64,000 nucleotides of DNA from Spirochaetia bacterium (lineage in GTDB: Bacteria; Spirochaetota; Leptospiria; Turneriellales; JAOUOS01), in NCBI GenBank assembly GCA_029880265.1, contig JAOUOT010000005.1, positions 62,001-126,000 of the forward strand, in the 5' to 3' direction. Of this stretch, positions 8,646-18,800 are shown piece by piece. Positions within the stretch are counted from its first letter, which is position 1; each line of letters starts with the position of its first letter. The position numbers and the translations under genes are program-made. The notes under the pieces are model-generated. The model was not told the DNA's origin, searched no databases, and saw nothing but the letters and a program-made list of their open reading frames with translations.

Positions 8646-10940
8646 TTGAATATGCCGGCCCATAAAAATATTGCGGTTATTATCGGGGCGGGTTTATTGC
8701 AGGTTAATCTTATAAAAGAAGCCAAAAAAAGATATAAAGTCATCGTTATCGATCAAAACAATAAAGCCCCCGGAGCGCGTTTAGCCGACATTTTTTTTTT
8801 AATTTCAACAAGAGATACATCCGCCATAATTAACTCTCTTAAGCCTTTTAAAAAAGAAATCGCCTTATGCGCAGTATCGGGAACCGATATGACGCCTACA
8901 GTGGCCGCCGTTAATGAAGAATTTAATTTGCCGGGAATAAATAAAAAACAAAGTCTTGTGCTTTCAAACAAGGGTAAAATGCGGCATTTTTGCTTAAAAA
9001 ATAATATAGATCAGCCCAATTTTATCGTTACCAAAAAAAAAGAAGAAGCCTACCAGTGGGCCAAAAATAGTTCGCACCCCCATGGGTTTGTCATAAAGCC
9101 TACTCAAAATATGGGAGCAAGAGGCGTTATGCTTCTTCGGTCTGTTAATGACTTATCTTTTGCGTTTGAATATGCGGCCTTTTATTCGCATGAAAAAGAA
9201 ATCATTCTCGAAGAATATTTACCGGCAGACGAATATTCGGTAGACGCCCTTGTTTTCGAAGGAAAATCTTTCGTTACCGGCTTTGCCGATCGCGTTATTG
9301 AAATCAAAGAAAACCGCTATTTTATAGAAACCGGTCATACAATGCCTTCGCGAGCCGGCAAAAAAATATGGGACGCCGTAAACATCTGTATGCAAAATTT
9401 TGCCGACTCGCTTTCAAAGTTATCGAAACGACCCTATCACGGCGCCCTAAAGGCCGATCTTAGGCTTTACAATAATAAAATTTATATAGGCGAAATGGCC
9501 GGTCGTTTATCGGGCGGATACATGAGCACCCATACATATCCCTTTGCGTCGGGCAATAATTTAATGAGCGCTTATCTTGATATTTTAGAAAATAAAGTTC
9601 CCTCATTTATTAAAAAGAATAAAAATAACGCCTACAAAAAAGTCTGCATAGAAAGAGCCATAGTATCTCCCGTAGGCAGGCTTGAAAAATTTGACATGGG
9701 CCCGTCTATAATTTCAAAAGATGAAAATAAATTAAAAAAGAAATTTGTTCACTACAAGAAAAAAGATCTTATTTTTCCTTTAAAAAACAACATAGGAAAG
9801 TTAGCGAATTTTATCATTACTTCGAAAACGCGCGATAGCGCCGAAAAATTCTGGAAAAACATAAATAAAAATATTAAATACAGCGTGACATTGCCGATCT
9901 TTGAAAATAAAGCAATAAGGCAAGAAGCCAGAAAGAAATTTAATAAAAAATTCTGCAAAGTTTGCTGCGTTTGCAACGGAATAAATTGCGCCTCGTCGGT
10001 ACCCGGCATGGGAGGTTTAAAAGACGGTAGTTTGTTTAAAAAAAATATTGAAAGCTTTAATCGCATAAAAATAATCGAAAAGAAACCCGTAAAAAATATA
10101 CGCAAAGAAAAAATTAATCTTTCGTGCGAAATGTTTGGCCAGACTTTTTCGGCCCCTGTATTTTGCGCCCCTATAACCGGCGCCGTAACAAATTTAGGAG
10201 GATGCATCGCCGAATGGGATTTAGGAATAGAAATTGCCGAAGGAGCCCTGTTATCTAATGTACTGCCTTTTTTCGGCGACGGCGCCTCTGAAGACAAATA
10301 CCATATATCATTAAGCGTCATAGAGCAAACAAAAGCGGGATTGCCCGTATTTAAACCGAGAAAAAATAATAACGATATTATAAAAAGAATAAAAGAAGCC
10401 GAAAAAATAAACTCTCTGGCATGGGGAATCGATATTGACGCCGTAAAACTAAAAACTCTTGAAATAAAACATATTGAAACTTCAAAAAAGAATCTTGCCG
10501 ATCTGAAAATTCTCGCTAAATCGTCTTCTCTGCCGTTTGTCGTTAAAGGAATTTCTTCAAAAAAAGAAGCCGATATGGCGGCAGATTCTGGCGCATATGC
10601 CCTGGTTATCGGCAACCACGGCGGCAGAGTCAGCAATTTACTGCCCGATACAGTAAGCCTTGTTGAAGAGTTGGCTTTTTACATAAGGCAAAAACACCCC
10701 GATATAAAAATTCTCGCCGACGGAGGGGTTCGTTCAGGCGGCGATATTTTTAAACTGCTTGCTCTAGGCGCAAACGCCGTACTGATAGGCCGCCCCGTCG
10801 CGATAGCCGCCGTAGGCTTAGGAAGAATCGGCGTTCATTCACTATTGCAAAACTATATTTCTCAATTAACAGAAGCAATGAAAAAAACCGGGGTTTCTGA
10901 CGTTCAACAGATTAATCGTGATCATATAAGATTGGGTTAA
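8646..10940 (+). CDS. ATP-grasp domain fused to FMN-dependent oxidoreductase
   Basis: Two enzymes are joined in 764 residues. Residues ~1-400 form an ATP-grasp ligase of the PurK/carbamoyl-phosphate-synthase-like type: VIIGAGLLQ at the N-terminus, GFVIKPTQNMGARGVML as the ATP lid, and EYLPADEYSVD. Residues ~430-764 match FMN-dependent alpha-hydroxyacid oxidase-like proteins: PVFCAPITG, LPFVVKGIS, ALVIGNHGGR, ILADGGVRSGGD and VLIGRPVA. A Cys cluster opens the second half (C437, C440, C441, C443, C448, then VPGMGG). Stand-alone FMN proteins of anaerobes carry a similar block, by my recollection. It is the last gene of the lipB operon. Substrates are unknown. The joined arrangement suggests a two-step reaction on one intermediate, which is inference. 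Confidence 0.8.
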   Translation: MNMPAHKNIAVIIGAGLLQVNLIKEAKKRYKVIVIDQNNKAPGARLADIFFLISTRDTSAIINSLKPFKKEIALCAVSGTDMTPTVAAVNEEFNLPGINKKQSLVLSNKGKMRHFCLKNNIDQPNFIVTKKKEEAYQWAKNSSHPHGFVIKPTQNMGARGVMLLRSVNDLSFAFEYAAFYSHEKEIILEEYLPADEYSVDALVFEGKSFVTGFADRVIEIKENRYFIETGHTMPSRAGKKIWDAVNICMQNFADSLSKLSKRPYHGALKADLRLYNNKIYIGEMAGRLSGGYMSTHTYPFASGNNLMSAYLDILENKVPSFIKKNKNNAYKKVCIERAIVSPVGRLEKFDMGPSIISKDENKLKKKFVHYKKKDLIFPLKNNIGKLANFIITSKTRDSAEKFWKNINKNIKYSVTLPIFENKAIRQEARKKFNKKFCKVCCVCNGINCASSVPGMGGLKDGSLFKKNIESFNRIKIIEKKPVKNIRKEKINLSCEMFGQTFSAPVFCAPITGAVTNLGGCIAEWDLGIEIAEGALLSNVLPFFGDGASEDKYHISLSVIEQTKAGLPVFKPRKNNNDIIKRIKEAEKINSLAWGIDIDAVKLKTLEIKHIETSKKNLADLKILAKSSSLPFVVKGISSKKEADMAADSGAYALVIGNHGGRVSNLLPDTVSLVEELAFYIRQKHPDIKILADGGVRSGGDIFKLLALGANAVLIGRPVAIAAVGLGRIGVHSLLQNYISQLTEAMKKTGVSDVQQINRDHIRLG

Positions 10941-11057
10941 TACCCCCAGTAGTCTCACTGTGGCGTTCGACAGGCTCACCACACGCAGCCGTGGGCCACA
11001 GAAAGTCAGAGAAAACCTCGGTAGGCTACAGGCCGCTTGGCTATGCTTAATTATCGC
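10941..11057 (+). other. GC-rich gap with inverted repeat between the FMN gene and the array tail
   Basis: The gap holds an inverted repeat CTGTGGC (10958-10964) / GCCACAG (10995-11001) around a block containing GTTCGACAGGCTCACC. It is richer in G+C than its surroundings. It could end transcription from either side or be the remnant of a dispersed repeat. No poly-T tract follows the stem, so a classical terminator is not supported. Confidence 0.4.
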
Positions 11058-11093
11058 ATTTAGAATATTAGAAATTTTTATTTAGTCTTAGAC
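11058..11093 (-). repeat. degenerate terminal CRISPR repeat
   Basis: This is the leader-distal repeat. Relative to the consensus it has C3 to T, C6 to G and G11 to T (plus-strand positions within the repeat). In crRNA sense the handle becomes TCTAATATTCTAAAT, so TCTAC can no longer pair with GTAGA. The half facing the last spacer is intact. It is therefore the decayed end of the array, and no usable crRNA should form from sequence beyond it. Confidence 0.9.
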
Positions 11094-12608
11094 GGCGTAT
11101 AAAGGACTGTTAGCGTTAAATCTACAATAGTAGAAATTTTTATTTAGTCTTAGACTTTCTGCCGCTTCAAGAGTAATATATTTATCTACAATAGTAGAAA
11201 TTTTTATTTAGTCTTAGACAAAAAATGGGAAAAAATAGTTGAAGAAAATCTACAATAGTAGAAATTTTTATTTAGTCTTAGACACGAAGCGGGCGACTGG
11301 GCTCTGTCGGATCTACAATAGTAGAAATTTTTATTTAGTCTTAGACATGAAAATGTCAGCGCGTACCAGGAAAAATCTACAATAGTAGAAATTTTTATTT
11401 AGTCTTAGACTATGAACATAGAAACACGAGACGACCTATCTACAATAGTAGAAATTTTTATTTAGTCTTAGACATTGAATACCCGTATTTTTATTTTAAA
11501 TCTACAATAGTAGAAATTTTTATTTAGTCTTAGACCCGTTTCTACGGCGGGGCAATCTCTTTTCGATCTACAATAGTAGAAATTTTTATTTAGTCTTAGA
11601 CCCTTTTAAAAATAAAACACCCTTTTGTCATCTACAATAGTAGAAATTTTTATTTAGTCTTAGACGTTTATCGAATTTGAGCGGATTGAATTATCTACAA
11701 TAGTAGAAATTTTTATTTAGTCTTAGACAGCTGTATTTATACAGAAGGTCAAGGAATCTACAATAGTAGAAATTTTTATTTAGTCTTAGACCTCTGCGCC
11801 ACCGTCTAAGATTTTATCATCTACAATAGTAGAAATTTTTATTTAGTCTTAGACTTTCAAAATGAATATCGATACCGTTCTATCTACAATAGTAGAAATT
11901 TTTATTTAGTCTTAGACGAAGAATAACCCGCCTTGCTTACGCTGATCTACAATAGTAGAAATTTTTATTTAGTCTTAGACATTATCGCGTCTTGTCTTAT
12001 TGGCCGGATCTACAATAGTAGAAATTTTTATTTAGTCTTAGACAAGTAAAACAAGTATTTTCAGGATCATATCTACAATAGTAGAAATTTTTATTTAGTC
12101 TTAGACTTTTGACGCGCTAGTCAATCGCTATTCATCTACAATAGTAGAAATTTTTATTTAGTCTTAGACATTAAATTATTAGTATCTCGTAACAAATCTA
12201 CAATAGTAGAAATTTTTATTTAGTCTTAGACCACCGAGCGCTTGTTCTTCCCAGCCTGATCTACAATAGTAGAAATTTTTATTTAGTCTTAGACATTTAC
12301 TGATTACAAAACGTCTATGCCATCTACAATAGTAGAAATTTTTATTTAGTCTTAGACCAGAAGACGAATTTAAAAGTGTGCATGTTATCTACAATAGTAG
12401 AAATTTTTATTTAGTCTTAGACTTTTTTAGTAAAAAATGCTTCGCTAGATCTACAATAGTAGAAATTTTTATTTAGTCTTAGACAAAAATGATGCGCTGA
12501 ACACCGAACGATCTACAATAGTAGAAATTTTTATTTAGTCTTAGACTACTATCCGATACCCTAGAAGGTCAAATCTACAATAGTAGAAATTTTTATTTAG
12601 TCTTAGAC

Positions 12609-12764
12609 ATTCTCTAGTTATCTTTTTGGCGTCGTCATCTACAATAGTAGAAATTTTTATTTAGTCTTAGACTTTCTTTTATCGACGTTAAGGCATTCGG
12701 ATCTACAATAGTAGAAATTTTTATTTAGTCTTAGACATTCTCTAGTTATCTTTTTGGCGTCGTC
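12609..12764 (-). repeat. duplicated spacer within the array
   Basis: The 28-nt spacers at 12609-12636 and 12737-12764 are identical (both begin ATTCTCTAGTT and end GGCGTCGTC). One different spacer (12673-12700) lies between them. Internal recombination between repeats or a second capture of the same protospacer would explain it. Confidence 0.95.
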
Positions 12765-13863
12765 ATCTACAATAGTAGAAATTTTTATTTAGTCTTAGAC
12801 TTTAATCCTATGCGCCCGCTACATCTACATCTACAATAGTAGAAATTTTTATTTAGTCTTAGACTATTATGCTGATCAAGTAAGTGCTATAAATCTACAA
12901 TAGTAGAAATTTTTATTTAGTCTTAGACTTTCTTTATATCATTATACTTTGCGGTATCTACAATAGTAGAAATTTTTATTTAGTCTTAGACATATGAACA
13001 CAGATACCCTGAGTATGATCTACAATAGTAGAAATTTTTATTTAGTCTTAGACGATACGGTGCAAATAGGGCGATAAATATCTACAATAGTAGAAATTTT
13101 TATTTAGTCTTAGACATAGGTCCCCTAATGGCTCTAGTCGATCTACAATAGTAGAAATTTTTATTTAGTCTTAGACTACTCCTTGACGCCAGTCACGTCT
13201 TATCTACAATAGTAGAAATTTTTATTTAGTCTTAGACCATTTCAGTTACAATTATGGCAAGAAAATCTACAATAGTAGAAATTTTTATTTAGTCTTAGAC
13301 TTTTATCAATATAATATCGATGCAAAATCTACAATAGTAGAAATTTTTATTTAGTCTTAGACGACAATCAGAGAGGCTCTTATAATATATCTACAATAGT
13401 AGAAATTTTTATTTAGTCTTAGACCACAAGACGCGTCGGATCAAATTATCATCTACAATAGTAGAAATTTTTATTTAGTCTTAGACTCCCTTTCTACCAT
13501 TATACAATGCCCCGATCTACAATAGTAGAAATTTTTATTTAGTCTTAGACAATATGCGCCGCTTCAGTACGTGTCAATCTACAATAGTAGAAATTTTTAT
13601 TTAGTCTTAGACTCTTTGTATCTTAAGCCGCACGGTACATCTACAATAGTAGAAATTTTTATTTAGTCTTAGACATAATATTAGAAATAGAAAAATATCA
13701 AATCTACAATAGTAGAAATTTTTATTTAGTCTTAGACTATATGACACATCCGTTAAGTTTATTATCTACAATAGTAGAAATTTTTATTTAGTCTTAGACT
13801 CGTATGTCCATGCGTATAAATAACCATATCTACAATAGTAGAAATTTTTATTTAGTCTTAGAC

Positions 13864-14039
13864 CCGTTTTTGAGTTGTCAAAGAACAAATATTGCCAAAA
13901 ACATTAAAAAACAGGCTAAAATCAACAAATTTACAATGCGCTTTAACCAAATTTCTATATTTTTTTATTAAAAAATCCATAGACACATCGGTTTGCATAT
14001 CACAGGAAAAATCTCTGTTTTCGCTTTGTCAATACTTAT
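13864..14039 (-). promoter_or_regulatory. CRISPR leader
   Basis: This AT-rich 176-bp non-coding segment lies between the cas2 stop and the first intact repeat, on the side from which the array is read. This is the expected position for leader, array promoter and adaptation signals. On the minus strand TTGACA occurs at 14032-14027 and again at 13881-13876, directly before the first repeat, but neither has a convincing -10 at normal spacing. No terminator separates cas2 from the array, so read-through from the cas operon is possible. Confidence 0.75.
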
Positions 14040-14312
14040 TTATTCGAAAATAACTAAATCACTTTCTTCATTAATTGCATAGCCAAATCTATGAATTTCT
14101 TTATGGTTCAAGTCAAATATTATAACACTATCGGCTTTTGTAAATTTTTTTTCAAAATCGTTTCTTATCTCTGCCATAATATTTTTTAATATTCTTTCTG
14201 AATTTTCAATTTCATATACAGAAAACTGTAATCGGCGCCCATACTTTTTTAAGTATCTGGAAAATTTGGTTCTTAACTTATCGTTTGTTATGTCATAACT
14301 TATTATCAACAT
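14040..14312 (-). CDS. cas2: CRISPR-associated endoribonuclease-fold Cas2
   Basis: Cas2 forms the dimer at the centre of the Cas1-Cas2 integrase that inserts new spacers. The 90-residue protein begins MLIISYDITNDK, the usual Cas2 beta-strand with its conserved Asp. It continues with KYGRRLQFSVYEIE, a typical second block, and has the compact ferredoxin-like length. A TTG at 14327 would overlap cas1; the ATG at 14312 gives the standard N-terminus and leaves an 11-nt gap after the cas1 stop. It is the last cas gene before the leader. Confidence 0.93.
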   Translation of the reverse strand: MLIISYDITNDKLRTKFSRYLKKYGRRLQFSVYEIENSERILKNIMAEIRNDFEKKFTKADSVIIFDLNHKEIHRFGYAINEESDLVIFE

Positions 14313-14323
14313 GATTCTACAAA

Positions 14324-15298
14324 TCAATTAGAAATTGAAAATATAGGATATTCTCTTATGTCTTTGTCTTGAAAAAAACATCGATAAAATTTTTGTATAA
14401 ATATAAATATTTCTTCTTTATGGTCTAATAAATCATGAAATAATGAATCTGTATAATGTCTACTTTTATTCTTTCTTAAAACATAAATATTTTTTAAAAG
14501 CTTGAAATCTTCATCTTTATATTTTTTTAAATTAAAACCTTTTCGTATATTTTTATCAATTATGCATCTGAAAGGTTCTACAAAGTCACAAACAAGAGAT
14601 TTTCTTTGATAAAAAAGGCGATGATAAAAACCTTTATAAACATCAAAACCGTATAACCTTAAATTAGCCTCGATAAAATTAAATAAAAATGTATAACCAA
14701 TATCCATTAAAGTATTTATTGGATCTATTTTAGTTCGCGGTTTTCTTGATTGCCAACCATGTTCAGAAAAATACGCTTTAAAATATATTTTACTCGCATT
14801 GCCTTCTTTTCCCAATAATTTTGAATTAACCCCATTCTCATCTGAACCCAAACCATATAATATGTCAGAAATTCTTTCTATTGCATGAGAAATTTCACTA
14901 TTCTTGTTTCTTAAATATTTTAAATTATTTACTTGATTTGAAATTTTTAAACGTACAAAATACAAAGATAAATTAAAATTATCATTTTGTAGGTACTGCT
15001 TTTCTTTTAATAACGTATTGCCTTCAGAGTATGCGCCCATGTATGAGTACGGCTTGAAATTATCTTTTAAGAATATCAATGAAAAACCATACTTTGAAGA
15101 TTTTTCTAAAAGATGGCTTGTGATCGTAATAGACCCAATTACGATCACAGCGAATATTTTAATACATGGCATTTGGTTTTTTATTTTCCCCGTATCTTTT
15201 TCTTCGAAAACAAGATTTTCATTTGAAAAACGAATTTTATCTTCTTTAGAAAAAATAAAAACTATACTCTTATGCTGAAAATCCTTTAAACTAAGCAT
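14324..15298 (-). CDS. cas1: CRISPR-associated integrase Cas1
   Basis: Cas1 is the metal-dependent integrase of CRISPR adaptation. The 324-residue protein has the metal ligands expected of the family: E165 in LLGKEGNASKIYF, H226 in GFYHRLFY, and D238/E241 in CDFVEPFR. DPINTLMDIGYTFLFN corresponds to the conserved 'NP.N..L..GY' helix. The N-terminal beta domain (residues 1-90) is present. The gene overlaps cas4 by 13 nt at its start and lies 11 nt before cas2. The locus order cas12a-cas4-cas1-cas2 is the usual type V-A arrangement, and the gene appears intact. Confidence 0.96.
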   Translation of the reverse strand: MLSLKDFQHKSIVFIFSKEDKIRFSNENLVFEEKDTGKIKNQMPCIKIFAVIVIGSITITSHLLEKSSKYGFSLIFLKDNFKPYSYMGAYSEGNTLLKEKQYLQNDNFNLSLYFVRLKISNQVNNLKYLRNKNSEISHAIERISDILYGLGSDENGVNSKLLGKEGNASKIYFKAYFSEHGWQSRKPRTKIDPINTLMDIGYTFLFNFIEANLRLYGFDVYKGFYHRLFYQRKSLVCDFVEPFRCIIDKNIRKGFNLKKYKDEDFKLLKNIYVLRKNKSRHYTDSLFHDLLDHKEEIFIFIQKFYRCFFQDKDIREYPIFSISN

Positions 15299-15855
15299 GT
15301 TTCTATACTCAAATTATAATCACACAAGCCATTATAAATACATTGTTTACATTTTTCTTTATTTGCTTTAAATTCATTACGAAGATTATACGATTTGATT
15401 TCCTCAATTACATTTTCAAATTCTTGTTTTTCTTTTTTAGACGGTATGTGAATATGATATCTTTTGTTATCTGATAGAGAATGGAATACAAGTTTTTGAA
15501 TGTCAAAACCCATTTCAGTCATACAATAATATTGAGCGTACATTTGATATCTATACCCGTCATAAATTTTTATTATCTTGCGTTTTCGTTCTATCAATAT
15601 TTTATTATCGCTGTCATATATATCTATTTTTCCAAAAATATTATATCGTTCTGAATATACTTCCATGTTTGTTATAATATTTTTCTTTGTTGAAAATTTA
15701 TTTTCTTCAATGACTTTATGGGCAATTCTACCCTTCGTTTGGGCTTCATTGTGGTAATTTTTTTTAGAATAATTGCCGTAAATATTGTGAAAATAAATCG
15801 AACGCGGGCAGAAAATAAAATCGTTCAAATATGAAATAAGAATATAAGATTCCAT
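15286..15855 (-). CDS. cas4: CRISPR-associated exonuclease Cas4
   Basis: Cas4 is a RecB-family nuclease with an iron-sulfur cluster that trims prespacers and selects those next to a PAM. The four cluster cysteines are visible as C16 (FIFCPRSIYF) and C169, C172 and C178 (CKQCIYNGLC). The nuclease core has GRIAHKVIE, GKIDIYD, the IERKRK motif and RYQMYAQYY, the QxxxY motif. The length of 189 residues is normal. It starts 21 nt after the cas12a stop and overlaps cas1 by 13 nt, so the adaptation genes are translationally linked. Confidence 0.93.
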   Translation of the reverse strand: MESYILISYLNDFIFCPRSIYFHNIYGNYSKKNYHNEAQTKGRIAHKVIEENKFSTKKNIITNMEVYSERYNIFGKIDIYDSDNKILIERKRKIIKIYDGYRYQMYAQYYCMTEMGFDIQKLVFHSLSDNKRYHIHIPSKKEKQEFENVIEEIKSYNLRNEFKANKEKCKQCIYNGLCDYNLSIETCLV

Positions 15856-15876
15856 AACATATATTCTACTATTTTT

Positions 15877-18800
15877 TTATTTCATCTTTTCTATTTGTAA
15901 TTTCACTACATCTTGCTTTTGAGCGTAATTTTGCCAGTCTTCTTTGGTTACGGTAAAACTTTTTATAAATTTAATGAATTTTTCTGCAAGAGGCGAAAGT
16001 TTTTTATTCTCATATAAAGAAATAACCTCAGGAACTTCTCTGCCGACAATAAGACACCATTCTTCTAATAGCGGTTTTAGCAATGTTTCGTCTTTATATT
16101 TTTTCAGCTCGGTATTATAATTTATAATTTTATTCTTGTCTAAAATCCCATGAAGTTTTTGACGAAGTAAATTCTTATGCAGTATAATTATGCCTTTTCT
16201 GGCAATATTATACGCGCCGTTAGCGTCGCCGTTTTTGGGCAAAATGCTCTCGCTTTCTCTGAGATTTTTACTGTTAAAAAACGGTTCAACCGGAGAAGAT
16301 ATAAAATCATTTTCATCTTTGCCTTTTTCAATGTCGGGGTCGGTAACTCGAAGATTTAATATAAGAGTAAAATAATAATGTAATGATTTTATAACAGAAT
16401 CATCGACTTTCTTTAGCAGAGGCAATAAATTTTCTTCAACTGTATATTCAATATTCGCTTTTTGAAATAATGAAATAACTTCTTCATTCACATTGAAAAA
16501 AATATTTTCTTTTTTATTTTTATCGAACCTTGAACGTTCTACACAACTGCATACCTTCCAAATCGTGTTTGACGGCAAATTGTCAATATCGCCGCTGTAA
16601 AGTTTTCTTAAATCATAAATAAACTCAAAGTACTTTCCGTTATATTTTATGCTCTCAAATTTTTGGAAAAAATCTCTTGTTTTTAACTTGTCATACTGGT
16701 GGTATATATTCTGCATATAACCTGTTACAGGATCGACCTTTGAAGTATAACCGGCTGTTGTATAAAAAAGAATGCCCGATTGTTTGCCGAGTTTTTCAAA
16801 ACTTTCAAACTGCCCTGTTAACTGCCACGCATTCAAATAGTGCCCAGGTTTGCCAAATTCTTTTTCTTTAAAAACAAGATAATTTAATTTTTCAATTAAA
16901 GCGCGTTCAAATTTCTGGTAAACCTGTTTTTCAACCTTAAAACGGCCCCTTTTGAAACCGGCATTTAAATCTTCAAGAACAACAATCGCATTATTATCAA
17001 TAATAAGTCTCGCGAGCTTATGAACAATCTGAGATAAGTAGCCCGATTTTAATTCTTTTATGTTTTCAATTGTCTGCCAGCTTTTTCGTGCCGCGTCGCG
17101 GCCTTTTTCTTTTTTATCAAGAATTTCATGATAAGGAGTTTCTATTTCGCCGCCCGTATATTTAGATTTTACAGTATTTAAGCTGCCCTGTTCTAAAATC
17201 TCGCCTTTTTGGTTTATAAGAGAATAGTAAAGCAAATGTTTTTCGCCCCTGTCAATGCCAAGAATGTTTACTTTTTCATTATCTCTTAAAAAGGATTGAA
17301 TTTCAGAATTTAAATAAGAATTACCGTCAGTTTTGAAATTTAAAGTAATGGGGCAGTGAAAGAAATATTTATTCTCTGTAAAACGCTTATCTTTTATCAA
17401 ATCGATATCAAATTTACTAGTCTTTTTACTCGCTTTTACATTTTTATTCGTAAGCGCTTCTCCTTTTTTATGAACAACTCTATTCTTCTCTGCTATCGAC
17501 GCCGGTCTGTAAAAAAGCTCTGCTTCGCCGTTTAATTTAGCGACGACATTTTTAAGATTTTTATCGTCAAAAAGCATGCGCCAATATGTAGTATGTAAAT
17601 TTTCTTTGCCCTTTGAGTGCATCGAAAAATCTTTATTGTATATTTGAAAAAGATAGAGCTTGCCTTCATCGACAAGTTTATCGATATATGCTGATTTTAT
17701 ATTATCAAAGCTTATTTTATAGCCTTGAGATTCAACTTCATGAAAAAATTGAGAAATGTCTTCATACTTTTCAGTATCAGTAAATTTAAAGTTAAAGTTT
17801 TGCCATTCTGGGTGTTTTTGTAGAGCATTTTTATAAAACTCAACTAAAGTATGACATTCTTTAAGAATGAAATTTTTTGACGATTTCTTAAAGGTTTCAT
17901 TTTCTTTGATTTTCAAAATTAGATTTGAAGGGTTAAAGAATTCAATATTTTTATCGCTAAAAAAAACCTTAGGCAGCATTTTATTGGGACCTGGCAGCAA
18001 CTTATAGTTCACTTTACGATAAGAAGGCTCGTTTTTTGCCGCCAATATTTCTTTTTGCAAATCTTTCTTTCTTTGCATTATTTTAGAATTCGGGTTTTCA
18101 TTGCCATTTGAATTAATTTGATAATCAAAAGAAAAGTTTTTACCTTGGGGCATAATGCCAAGATAGTAGAATTTATCTTTGATGAATAATAAAGATTTAT
18201 TTGCAGTTTCTTTATTTATATCCCAACCCGCAGCCAATGTGCTGTTTTCAAAATTGAGTTTTATTTTATCTATTGAGTACGGTTTTTTGGTCAGATAGTT
18301 TCTTGCTTTATTATACAAATCTAAAACCGAAAACTGCAAAAGCAGATTTTGAAGTCTATTTTGAAAATCTGTGTCTATTTCTTGTTCTTTGGCGAGGTCT
18401 TTGCTTCTTATGATAAAACTGTCAATAAACCTGTGTAATTCAAGGGCAGAATCTAAAAATTCTTTTATTGAATTTTTTGCCTCGTCTTTTTTTTCAAAAG
18501 AATTTTCTTTAAATATTTTTTCAATAGCGCTGTTTTCTGAATTCTTCTTTATCGTATTTTTCTCAGAATGATTTTTATTTTCACACTCAAGCAATGCTTT
18601 AAGCTTATGCTCAATATAAGTTGTAATGCTTATATCTTTGGGCCATGTTTCTTTTAACGCTTCAGGATCGTTTTCAATACAAATCAATATCATTTTATTA
18701 ATATCTTTGAAACTTAGAGTTTTTGCTTTTTTTAATTTAAGTTTTTCGGCTTTAGGCAAGGCATTGCCATTTTCCTGTTTTTTATTTTCAATTAAGTTAA

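Larger units (their letters stand above)
11058..13863 (-). CRISPR. type V-A CRISPR array, 45 repeats and 44 spacers
   Basis: By hand count there are 45 copies of a 36-nt repeat separated by 44 spacers of 25-30 nt, mostly 26-28. On the plus strand each repeat starts ATCTACAATAGTAGAAATT and ends TTTAGTCTTAGAC. Read on the minus strand it ends in AATTTCTACTATTGTAGAT, the standard Cas12a crRNA handle, with stem TCTAC/GTAGA and loop TATT. The array is therefore transcribed leftward, away from cas2, with its leader at the high-coordinate end. The 44 repeats from 11120 on appear identical. The leftmost, 11058-11093, has three changes. Spacers at 12609-12636 and 12737-12764 are the same 28-mer. Spacer targets cannot be determined without a search. 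Confidence 0.98.

Noticed and set aside
9752-10636. 294-residue minus-strand frame inside the FMN fusion gene
   Set aside because: It is a long antisense shadow; the plus strand encodes clear FMN-oxidoreductase motifs.
11058-13863. Self-targeting spacers against genes of this window
   Set aside because: No spacer match was noticed by eye elsewhere in the window, though a full search was not possible.
13864-14039. tracrRNA or scout RNA gene beside the array
   Set aside because: No anti-repeat complementary to the 36-nt repeat was seen outside the array, and Cas12a does not need a tracrRNA.
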